From Calliopsis andreniformis (taxonomy: Eukaryota > Arthropoda > Insecta > Hymenoptera > Andrenidae): a stretch of DNA of 64,000 bases. How positions within the stretch are numbered: position 1 is the first letter of the stretch; every line of letters begins with the position of its first letter. Position numbers and translations under genes: made by a program. The notes beneath the pieces were generated by a model. That model saw only the letters and a program-made list of their open reading frames with translations, searched no databases and was not told where the DNA came from. The DNA lies in the NCBI RefSeq assembly GCF_051401765.1, contig NW_027480440.1:2728001-2792000 (forward strand). Direction: 5' to 3'. Positions 51,701 through 63,611 of the stretch are shown here, piece by piece.

Positions 51701-54700
51701 CCAATCCTCAATCCTCAATCCTCAACCCTCAACCCTCAATGTTCAATCCTCAATACCCAATCCTCAATCTTCAATCCTCAATCCTCAATCCTCAATCCCC
51801 AATCCTCAATCCTCAATCCTCAATATTCAATCCTCAGTCCCAAATCCTCAATCTTCAATACTCAATCCTCAATCCTCAATCTTCAGTCCTCAATACTCAA
51901 TCTTCAATCCTCAATCCTCAATACTCAATCCTCAATCCTCAATGTTCAATCCTCAATACCCAATCCTCAATCTTCAATCCTCAATTCTCAATCCTCAATC
52001 CTCAATCCTCAATCCTCAATCCTCAGTCCTCAAACCTCAATCCTGAATCCTCAATCCTGAATCCTGAATCTTCAGCCCTCAGTCCCCAACAATCGGTTGT
52101 CAATCCTCAATCCTCAATAGAATATCCTCAATTCACAGGTTTCAATACTCAATACCCAATCCTCAATCTTCAATCCTCAATCCTCAATCCTCAATTCTCA
52201 ACCCTCAATCCTCAGTCCTCAGTCCTCAAACCTCAATCCTCAAACCTCAGCCCTCATCCTCAATCCTCAATCGACAATCCGCAATCCTCAATCTTCAATC
52301 CTCAATACTCAACATTCAATCCTCAATCCTCAGTCCTCAAACCTCAATTCTGAATCCTCAACCCTGAGTTCTAATCTTCAGCGCTCAGTCCACAACAATC
52401 AGTAGTGAATCCTCAGTCCTCAATAGAATATCCTCAATTCACAGTTTTCAATACTCAATACTCAATCTGCAATCTTCAAACCTGTATCCACAAACATCAA
52501 TTCTCATCACTCAACCCTCAACACTCAGTCCTCAATGTTCAATCCTCAATCCTCAATTCTCAATCTTCAATCCTCAATACTGAATCTTCAATCCTCAATC
52601 CTCAATCCTCAATCCTCAGCCCTCAATCCTCATTCTTCAATCCTCAATCCCCAGTCCTCAGTCTTCAATCCTCAATGCTCAATCCTCAATCCTCAATCCT
52701 CAGTCCTCAATCCTCAATCCTCAATCCTCAAACCTCAATACTCAATCCTCAATCTTCAATCCTCAATACTCAATATTCAATCCTCAATCCTCAATCCTCA
52801 ATCCTCAATCTTCAATCCTCAATCCTCAATCCCCAATCCTCAATCCTCATTCTTCAATCCTCAATACCCAATCCTCAATCTTCAATCCTCAATCCTCAAT
52901 CCTCAATTTTCAATACTCAATCCTCAATCCTCAATCCTCAGTCCTCAGTCCTCAAACCTCAATCCTCAACCCTCAGCCCTCATCCTCAATCCTCAATCCT
53001 CAATCCTCAATCCTCAATCCTCAATCTTCAATCCTCAATAATCAATCTCCAATCCTAGATCCTCAATCCCCAATCCTCAATCCTTTATCCTCAATCTTCA
53101 ATCCTCAATCCCCAGTCCTCTGTCTTCAATCCTCAATGCTCAATCCTCAATCCTCAATCCTCAATCCTCAATCCTCAATCCTCAATCCTCAAACCTCAAT
53201 ACTCAATCCTCAATCTTCAATCCTCAGTACTCAATCCTCAATTTTCAATATTCAATCCTCAGTCCTCAGTCCTCAAACCTCAATCCTCAACCCTCAGCCC
53301 TCATCCTCAATCCTCAATCCTCAATCCTCAATCCACATTCTTCAATCCTCAGTCCCCAATCCTCAATCTTCTATCCTCAATACTCAATCCTCAATCCTCA
53401 ATCCTCAATCCTCAATCCTCAATTCTCAATCTTCAATCCTCAATACTGAATCTTCAATCCTCAATCCTCAATCCTCAATCCTCAATCCTCAATACTCAAC
53501 CATCAATCCTCAATACTCAATAGAATATCCTGAATTCTCAGGATTCTATACTCAAACATCAATCCTCAACTCTCAGCCCTCATTCTCAATCCTCAATCCA
53601 CAATCCTCAATCCTCAATCCTCAATTCTCAATCTTCAATCCTCAATACTGAATCTTCAATCCTCAATCCTCAATCCTCAATCCTCAATCCTCAATACTCA
53701 ACCATCAATCCTCAATACTCAATAGAATATCCTGAATTCTCAGGATTCTATACTCAAACATCAATCCTCAACTCTCAGCCCTCATTCTCAATCCTCAATC
53801 CACAATCCTCAAACATCAATCCTCAACCGTCGGTCCTCGTCCTCAACCCTCAACCCTCTATCCTCATTCCTCCAATCTTCAATCATCAATACTCAATCTT
53901 CAATCCTCAATCCTCAATCCTCAACGCTCAATCCTCAATCCTCGATATTCAACACTCAACCCTCAACCATCAATCCTCAATACTCATCATCAATCCTCAA
54001 TTCTCAATACTCAATAGAATATCCTGAATTCTCATGGTTCAATACTCAATCCACAATATTCAATAATCAAAGCTCAATCCTCAAACATCAATTCTCAACT
54101 CTCAATCCTCAACACTCAGTCCTCTCTCTTCAATCCTCCATTCTCAACCCTCAATCCTCAAGCGTCAGTCCTCAATCCTCAATCATCAACCCTCAATCCT
54201 CAGTCCTCAAACCTCAATCCCGAATTCACAATCTTCTGCTCTCAGTCCTCAAAAATCAATTGCCAATCCTCAATCCTCAATAGAATATCCTCAATTCACA
54301 GTTTTCAATACACAATCCCCATTGTTCAATCTTCAAATCTCAATCCACAAACATCAATTCTCATCACTCAACCATCAACACTCAGTCCTCAATCTTCAAT
54401 CCTCAGTCCTCACTCCTCAACCTTCAATCCTCAATACTCAATCCTCAATCCTCAATCCTCAATTCTCAATCCTCAATACTCAATCCTCAATCGTCAATCC
54501 TCAATCCCCAATTCTCAATCTTCAATCCTCAATCCTCAATCCTCAATCCTCAATCCTGAATATTCAACACACAACCCTCAACCATCAATCCTCAATACTC
54601 TACCATTAATCCTCAATTCTCAATACTCAATAGAATATCCTGAATTCTCATGGTTCAATACTTAATCCACAAAATTCAATAATCAAATCTCAATCTTCGA

Positions 54701-56870
54701 ACATCAATTCTCAACACTCAATCCTCAATACTCAGCCCTCTCTCTTCAATCCTCAATCCTCTATCATCAATCCTCAAGCGTCAATCCTCAATCCTCAATC
54801 CTCATTCTTCAATCCTCAATACACAATCCTCAATGTTCAATCCTCAATCCTCAATCCTCAATTCTCAATCCTCAATCCTCAGTCCTCAGTCCTCAAACCT
54901 CAATCCTCAGCCCTCAGCCCTCATCCTCAATCCTCAATCGACAATCCGCATTCCTCAATCTTCAATCCTCAATACACAACCATCAATCCTCAATTCTCAA
55001 TACTCAATAGAATATCCTGAATTCTCAGGATTCTATACTCAAACCTCAATCCTCAACCCTCAGCCCTCATTCTCAATCCTCAATCCACAATCCTCAAACT
55101 TCAATCATCAACCGTCGGTCCTCGTCCTGAATCCTCAACCCTCAATCCTCATTCCTCCCACCTTCAATCATCAATACTCAATCTTCAATCCTCAATCCTC
55201 AATCCTCAATGTCCAATCCTCAATCCTCGATGTTCAACACTCAACCCTCAACCATCAATCCTCAATACTTATCATCAATCCTCAATTCTCAATACTCAAA
55301 AGAATATCATGGATTCTCATGGTTCAATACTCAATCCACAAAATTCAGTATCAAATCTCAATCCTCAAACATCAATTCTCAACACTCAATCCTCAATACT
55401 CAGTCCTCTCTCTTCAATCCTCCATCCTCAATCCTCAATCCCCAAGCGTCAATCCTCAATCCTCAATCCTCAACCCTCAATCCTCAGTCCTCGAACCTCA
55501 ATCCGGAATCCTCAATCCTGAATCCTCAATATTCAGCCGTCGGTCCTCGACAATCAATTGTCAATCCTCAATCTTCAATAGAATATCCACTATTCGCAGC
55601 TTTCAATGCTCAATACTCAATCTGCAATCTTCAAACCTCTATCCACAATCATCAATTCTCACCACTCAACCCTCAAAACTCAGTCCTCAATGTTCAATAC
55701 TCAATCCTCAATTCCCAATCTTCAATCCTCAATACTGAATCTTCAATCCTCAATCCTCAATCCTCAATCCTCAACCCTCAATCCTCATTCTTCAATCCTC
55801 AGTCCCCAATCCTCAATCTTCCATCCTCAATACTCAATCCTCAATCCTCAATCCTCAATCCTCAGTCTTGAATCCTCAATACTCAATCTTCAATCCTCAA
55901 TCCTCAATCCTCAATCATCAATCCTCAATCATCAATCCTCAGTCTTCAATACTCAATCCTCAATCCTCAATCCTCAGTCCTCAATACACAACCATCAATC
56001 CTCAATTCTCAATACTCAATAGAATATCCTGAATTCTCAGGATTCTATACTCAAACCTCAATCCTCAACCCTCAGCCCTCATTCTCAATCCTCAATCCAC
56101 AATCCTCAATCCTCAATCATCAACCGTCGGTCCTCGTCCTGAATCCTCAACCCTCAATCCTCATTCCTCCCACCTTCAATCATCATTACTCAATCTTCAA
56201 TCCTCAATCCTCAATCCTCAATGTTCAATCCTCAATCCTCGATATTCAACACTCAACCCTCAACCATCAATCCTCAATACTCATCATCAATCCTCCATTC
56301 TCAATACTCAATAGAATATCCTGAATTCTCATGGTTCAATACTCAATCCACAATATTCAATAATCAAATCTCAATCCTCAAACATCAATTCTCAACTCTC
56401 AATCCTCAACACTCAGTCCTCTCTCTTCAATCCTCCATTCTCAACCCTCAATCCTCAAGCGTCAGTGCTCAATCCTCAATCATCAACCCTCAATCCTCAG
56501 TCCTCAAACCTCAATCCCGAATCCACAATCCTGAATCCTCAATCTTCTGCTCTCAGTCCTCAAAAATCAATTGCCAATCCTCAATCCTCAATAGAATATC
56601 CTCAATTCACAGTTTTCAATACTCAATCCCCATTGTTCAATCTTCAAATCTCAATCCACAAACATCAATTCTCATCACTCAACCATCAACACTCAGTCCT
56701 CAATCTTCAATCCTCAGTCCTCACTCCTCAATCTTCAATCCTCAATACTCAATCCTCAATCCTCAATCCTCAATTCTCTATCCTCAACCCTCAATACTCA
56801 ATCGTCAATCCTCAATCCCCAATCCTCAATATTCAATCCTCAATCATCAATCCTCAATTCTCAATCCTCA
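48789..56870 (+). repeat. Tandem duplication zeta, copy 2
   Basis: Follows copy 1 directly and repeats 37,750-46,620 with one 789-base difference near 54.6 kb. Similarity ends near 56,870, where copy 1 reads CAGTCTTGAATCC and copy 2 reads AAACCTCAATCC. The frames within it, the longest being 463 codons at 48530-49921, are repeat frames. Confidence 0.88.
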
Positions 56871-57228
56871 AACCTCAATCCTCAACCGTCAGTCCTCGTC
56901 CTCAACCCTCAACCCACAATCCTCAATTCTCAATCTTCAATAATCAATACTCAATCTCCAATCTCCAAACCTCAATCCTCAATCCTCAATCCTCAATCCT
57001 CAATCCTCAATCCTCAATCCTCAATCTTCAATCCTCAATACTCAATCGTCAATCCTCAGTCCTCAATCCTCAATCCTCAATCCTCGGTCCTCAAACCTCA
57101 ATCCTCAACCCTCAGCCCTCATCCTCAATTCTCAATTCTCAATGCTCAATCCTCAATCCTCAATCCTCAGTCCTCAAACCTCAATCCCGAATCCTCAATC
57201 CTGAATCCTCAATCTTCAGCCCTCAGTC
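56840..57228 (+). repeat. Duplicated block theta, copy 1
   Basis: Matches 63,612-64,000 at a spacing of 6,772 bases. Shared markers are CAACCGTCAGTCCTCG, CAACCCACAATCC and CAATCTCCAATCTCC. The match is still running at the right edge of the window, so the true block is longer. Confidence 0.8.
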
Positions 57229-60200
57229 CTCAACAATCAATCGTCCATCCTCGATCCTCAGACCTCAAACATCAATATTCAACCCTCAGTTCTCGTCCGC
57301 AATCCACAACCCTCAATCATCAATCCTCAATCTTCAATCATCAATATTCAATCTTCAATCCTCAATACTCAATCTTCAATCCTCAATACGCAATCCTCAA
57401 CACTCAGGCCTCATCCTCAATCCTCAATCCTCAATCTTCAATCCTCAATACTCAATCTTCAATCCTCAATCCTCAGTCCGCAATACTCAACCATCAATCC
57501 TCAATTCTCAATACTCAAGAGGATATCCTGAATTCTCAGGATTCAATACTCAAACCTCAATCGTCAACCCTCAGCCCTCATCCTCCATCCTCCATCCTCA
57601 ATCGTCAACCCCCAATCCTCAATATTCAGTCCTCAATACTCAATATTCAGTCCTCGATCCTCAGTCCTCAAACCTCAATTCTGAATCGTCAATACTCAAT
57701 CTTCAATCCTCAATCCTCAGTCCTCAATACTCAACCATCAATCCTCAATTCTCAATACTCAATAAGATATCCTGAATTCTCAGGATTCAATTGTCAATCC
57801 CCAATCCTCAACCCTCAGCCCTCATCCTCCATCCTCAATTCTCAATCCTCAATCCTCAATCTTCAATCCTCAATACTCAGTCTTCAATCCTCAATCCTCA
57901 ATCCTCAATCATCAATCCTCAATCCTCAGTCATCAACACTCAATCTTCAATACTCAATCCTCAATCCTCAATGCTCAATCCTCAATCCTCAACCCTCAAT
58001 CCTCATTCCTCAAACCTCAATCCTGAACCCTCAGTCCTCATCCTCAATTCTGAATTCTCAATCCTCAATCCTCAATCCTCAATCTTCAATCCTCAATAAT
58101 CAATCTCCAATCCTAGGTCCTCAATCCCCAATTTTTAATCCTTAATCCTCAACCTTCAATCCTCAATCCCCAGTCCTCAATCTTCAATCCTCAATGCTCA
58201 ATCCTCAATCCTCAATCCTCAGGCCTCAATCCTCAACCCTCAATCCTCAAACCTCAATCCTCATCCGTCAGTCCTCGTCCTCACTCCTCAAACCTCAATC
58301 CTCAGTCCGCAATACTCAACCATCAATCCTCAATTCTCAATACTCAATAGGATATCCTGAATTCTCAGGATTCAATACTCAAACCTCAATCCTCAACCCT
58401 CAGCCCTCATCCTCCATCCTCCATCCTCAATCCTCAATCCTCAATCCTCAATATTCAGTCCTCAATACTCAATCTTCAATCCTCGATCCTCAGTCCTCAA
58501 ACCTCAATTCTGAATCCTCAATACTCAACCTTCAATCCTCAATCCCCAGTCCTCAATCTTCAATCCTCAATACTCAATCTTCAATCCTCAATCCTCAATC
58601 CTCAATCCTCAATCCTCATTCTTCAATCCTCAATACCCAATCCTCAATCTTCAATCCACAATCCTCAATCCTCAATTCTCAATCCTCAATCCTTAATGCT
58701 CAGACCTCAAACATCAATACTCAACTCTCAGTCGTCGATCTCACTCCACAACCCTCAATCCTCAATCCTCAATTCTCCAATTCTCAATCCTCAATCCTAA
58801 ATCCTCAATCCTCAATCCTCATACTCAATCCTCAATCTTCAATCCTCAGTCCCCAATCCTCAATCTTCAATCCTCAATCCTCAATGTTCAATCCGCAATA
58901 CCCAATCCTCAATCTTCAATCCTCAACACTCAACCCTCAATCCTCAATCCTCAATCCTCAATTTTCAATCCTCAATACTCAGTCTTCAATCCTCAATCCT
59001 CAATCCTCAATCCTCAATCCTCAATCGTCAGTCATCAATCCTCAATACTCAATCTTCAATCCTCAATCCTCAATCCTCAATCTTCAATTCTCAATCTTCA
59101 ATCCTCAATACTGAATCTTCAATCTTCAATCCTCAATACTGAGTCTTCAATCCTCAATCCTCAATCCTCAATCCTCCATCCTCAATCCTCAATCCTCAAT
59201 CTTCAATCCTCAGTCCCCAATCCTCAATCTTCAATCCTCAATACTCAATCCTCAATCGTCAATCCTCAATCCCCAATCCTCAATCTTCAATACTCAATCC
59301 TCAATCCTCAATCCTCAATCCTCAATACTCAACCGTCAATCCTCAATTCTCAATACTCAATAGAATATCCTGAATGCACGTCGTTCAATACCCAATCCAC
59401 AATATTCAATAATCAAATTTCAATCCTCAAACATCAATTCTCAACACTCAATCCTCAACACTCAGTCCTCTCTCTTCAATGCTCCATCCCCAACCCTCAA
59501 TCCTCAAGCGTCAATGCTCAATCCTCAATCATCAACACTCAATCCTCAATACTCAACCATCAATCCTCAACTCTCAATACTCAATAGAATATCCTGAATT
59601 CTCAGGATTCTATACTCAAACCTCAACCCTCAACCCTCAGCCCTCATTCTCAATCCTCAATCCACAATCCTCAAACCTCAATCCTCAACCGTCGGTACTT
59701 GTCCTCAATCCTCAACCCTCAATTCTTCTTCCTCCCATCTTCGATCATCAATACTCAATCTTCAATCCTCAATCCTCAATCCTCAATGCTCAATCCTCAA
59801 TCCTCAATATTCAACACTCAACCCTCAACCATCAATCCTCAATACTCGTCATCAACCCTCAATTCTCAATACTCAATAGAATATCCTGAATTCTCATGCT
59901 TCAATACTCAATCCACAATATTCAATAATCAAATATCAATCCTCAAACATCAATCCTCAACACTCGGTCCTCAACACTCGGTCCTCTCTCTTCAATCCTC
60001 CATCCTCAATCCTCAATCCTCAAGCGTCAATGCTCAATCCTCAATCCTCAACACTCAATCCTCGGTCCTCAGACCTCAATCCCGAATCCTCAATCCTGAA
60101 TCGTCAATCTTCTGCCCACAGTCCTCAAAAATCAATCGTCAATCATCAATCCTCAATAGACTATCCTCAATTCACAGTTTTCAATACTCAATCCCCATTC

Positions 60201-60469
60201 TTCAATATTCAAATCTCATTCCACACACATCAGTTCTCATCACTCAACCCTCAACGCTCAGTCCTCAATCTTCAATTCTCAATCCTCAATCCTCAATCTT
60301 CAATCTTCAATACTCAATCTTCAATCCTCAATCCTCAATTCTCAATCCTCATTCTCCAATCCTCAATACCCAATCCTCAATCTTCAATCCTCAATCCTCA
60401 ACCCTCAATTTTCAATACTCAATCCTCAGTCCTCAGTCCTCAAACCTCAATCCTCAATCTTCAATCCTC
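57229..60469 (+). repeat. More diverged distal array segment
   Basis: Still heptamer-based, but the cassettes differ from the core. C-like elements near 57,519, 57,763 and 58,349 read GAGGATATCC, TAAGATATCC and TAGGATATCC and lead into GGATTCAA instead of GGATTCTA. The CCTAGG-bearing phrase CAATCCTAGGTCC appears near 58,109. A rhythm break, CTCCAATTCTC, lies near 58,774. A standard C-A-B series resumes at about 59,586-60,170. Frames at 58194-59114 and 59699-60520 are repeat frames. Confidence 0.8.
58349..58374 (+). repeat. Palindromic variant of landmark C
   Basis: AGGATATCCT at 58,349-58,358 is a perfect 10-base palindrome, followed by GAATTC and TCAGGATTC. ATCCTGA and TCAGGAT can still pair around ATTC. 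The inverted arm has the same TAGGATATCC form near 1,205, so this may be the older form from which TAGAATATCC derives; that direction is inference. Confidence 0.72.
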
Positions 60470-61515
60470 AATAATCAATCTCCAATCCTAGGTCCTCAAT
60501 CCCCAATTTTCAATCCTTAATCCTCAACCTTCAATCCTCAATCCCCAGTCCTCAATCTTCAATCCTCAATGCTCAATCCTCAATCCTCAATCCTCAGGCC
60601 TAAATCCTCAATCCTCAATCCTCAAACCTCAATCCTCATCCGTCAGTCCTCGTCCTCACTCCTCAAACCTCAATCCTCAATACTCAAACTTCAATCATCA
60701 ATACTGAGTCTTCAACCCACAATCCTCAAACATCAATACTCAACCCTCAGTCCTCGTCCTCACTCCACAACCCTCAATCCTCAATCCTCAATTCTCCAAT
60801 TCTCAATCCTCAATCCTCAATACTCAATCCTCAATCCTCAGTCCACAAACCTCAATCCCGAATCCTCAATCCTGAATCCTCAATCTTCAGCCCTCAGTCA
60901 TCAACAATCAATTGTCAATCCTCAATCCTCAATAGAATATCCTCAATTCAAAGTTTTCAATACTCAATCCCCATTCTTCAATCTTCAAATCTCAATCCAC
61001 AAACATCAATTCTCATCACTCAACCCTCAACACTCAGTACTCAATGTTCAATACTCAATCCTCAATTCTGGATCTTCAATCCTCAACACTGAATCTTCAA
61101 AACTCAATCCTCAATCCTCAATCCTATATCCTCAATCCTCAATCCTCATCCTCAATCCTCAATCTTCAATCCTCAGTCCCCAATCCTCAATCTTCAATCC
61201 TCAATCCTCAATATTCATTCCGCAATACCCAATCCTCAATCTCCAATCCTCAATACTCAATCCTCAATCCTCAATCCCAATCCACAATCCTCAGTCCTCA
61301 AACATCAATCCTGAATCGTCAATCCTCAATCCTCAATCCTCAATCCTCAGTCATCAACACTCAATCTTCAATACTCAATCCTCAATCCTCAATCCTCAAT
61401 CCTCAATCCTCAACCCTCAATCCTCATTCCTCAAACCTCAATCTTCAACCCTCAGTCCTCATCCTCAATTCTCAATTCTCAATCCTCAATCCTCAATCCT
61501 CAATCTTCAATACTC
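60470..61515 (+). repeat. Tandem duplication eta, copy 1 (1,046 bases)
   Basis: The phrase CAATCCTAGGTCC at about 60,483 recurs 1,046 bases on at about 61,529, and the following CAGGCCTAAATCC, CATCCGTCAGTCCTCG and B cassette keep this spacing. A related stretch starts at about 58,095, a further 2,375 bases upstream. Confidence 0.84.
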
Positions 61516-62080
61516 AATAATCAATCTCCAATCCTAGGTCCTCAATCCCCAATTTTGAATCCTTAATCCTCAACCTTCAATCCTCAATCCCCAGTCCTCA
61601 ATCTTCAATCCTCAATGCTCAATCCTCAATCCTCAATCCTCAGGCCTCAATCATCAATCCTCAATCCTCAAACCTCAATCCTCATCCGTCAGTCCTCGTA
61701 CTCACTCCTCAAACATCAATCCTCAATACTCAAACTTCAATCATCAATACTGAGTCTTCAATCCTCAATCCTCAAACATCAATACTCAACCCTCAGTCCT
61801 CGTCCTCACTCCACAACCCTCAATCCTCAATCCTCAATACTCCAATTCTCAATCCTCAATCCTCAATCCTCAATCCTCAATCCTCAGTCCACAAACCTCA
61901 ATCCCGAATCCTCAATCCTGAATCCTCAATCTTCAGCCCTCAGTCATCAATAATCAATTGTCAATCCTAAATCCTCAATAGAATATCCTCAATTCAAAGT
62001 TTTCAATACTCAATCCCCATTCTTCAATCTTCAAATCACTATCCACAAACATCAATTCTCATCACTCAACCCTCAACACT
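61516..62080 (+). repeat. Tandem duplication eta, copy 2 (partial)
   Basis: Repeats the first 565 bases or so of copy 1, including the CCTAGG phrase and the B cassette with CAATTCAAAGTTTTC near 61,990. It departs after CAACACTC near 62,080. Confidence 0.82.
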
Positions 62081-63611
62081 CCGTCCCCAATCCTCAATCT
62101 TCAATCCTCAATCCTCAACCCTCAATCCTCAGACCTCAATCCTCAATCCTCAATTTTCAATCCTCAATACTCAGTCTGCAATCCTCAATCCTCAATCCTC
62201 AATTTTCAATCCTCAATACTCAGTCTTCAATCCTCAATCCTCAATCCTCAATCCTCAATCCTCAATCGTCAGTCATCAATCCTCAATACTCAATCTTCAA
62301 TCCTCAATCCTCAATCCTCAATCTTCAATTCTCAATCTTCAATCCTCAATACTGAATCTTCAACCTTCAATCCTCAATACTGAATCTTCAATCCTCAATC
62401 CTCAATCCTCAATCCACAATACTCAATCTTCAATCCTCAATACTCTATCTTCAATGCTCATTCCTCAATCCTCAATCCTCAATTCTCAATCCTCAATCGT
62501 CAACCTTCAATCCTCGATACTCAATCTTCAATCCTCAATCCTCAATCCTCAATCCTCAATCCTCATCCTTCAATCCTCAATTCCCAATCCTCAATCCTCA
62601 ATCCTCAATCCTCAATCCTCAATCTTCTATCCTCAATACTCAATCCTCAATCCTCAATCCTCAATACTCAATACTGAATCTTCAATCCTCAATCCTCAAT
62701 CCTCAATACTCAATCCTCAATCCTCATTCTTCAATCCTCAGTCCCCAATCCTCAATCTTCTATACTCAATACTCAATCCTCAACCCTCAATCCTCAATCC
62801 TCAACCTTGAATCCTCAATACTCAATCTTCAATCCTCAATCCTCAATCCTCAATCATCTATCCTCAATCATTAATCCTCAATCTTCAATACTCAATCCTC
62901 AATCCTCAACCCTCAATCCTCAATACTCAACCATCAATCCTCAATTCTCAATACTCAATAGAATATCCTGAATTCTCAGGATTCTATACACAAACCTCAA
63001 TCCTCAACCCTCAGCCCTCATTCTCAATCCTCAATCCACAATCCTCAAACCTCAATCCTCAACCGTCGGTCCTCGTCCTCAATCCTCAACCCTCAATCCT
63101 CATTCCTCCCATCCTCAATCCTCAATACTCAATCCTCAATCCTCAATCTTCGATCATCAATACTCAATCTTCAATCCTCAATCCTCATTCCTCAAACCTC
63201 AATCCTGAATCCTCAATCCTGAGTCCTCAATCTTCAGACCTCAGTCCACAACAATCTGTAGTCAATCCTCAATCCTCAATAGAATATCCTCAATTCACAG
63301 TTTTCAATACTCAATACTCAATCTGCAATCTTCAAACCTCTATCCAAAAACATCAATTCTCATCACTCAGCCCTCAACACTCAGTCCTCAATGTTCAATC
63401 CTCAATCCACAATTCTCAATCTTCAATCCTCAATACTGAATCTTCAATCCTCAATCCTCAATCCTCAATCCTCAACCCTCAATCCTCATTCTTCAATACT
63501 CAGTCCCCAATCCTCAATCTTCCATCCTCAATACTCAATCCTCAATCCTCAATCCTCAATCCTCAGTCTTGAATCCTCAATACTCAATCGTCAATCCTCA
63601 ATATTCAATCC
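62081..63611 (+). repeat. Array segment near the right edge
   Basis: Consensus-rich heptamers with a C hairpin at 62,960 and a B cassette near 63,283. The phrase CAATACTGAATCTTC recurs several times. No gene is seen. Confidence 0.77.
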
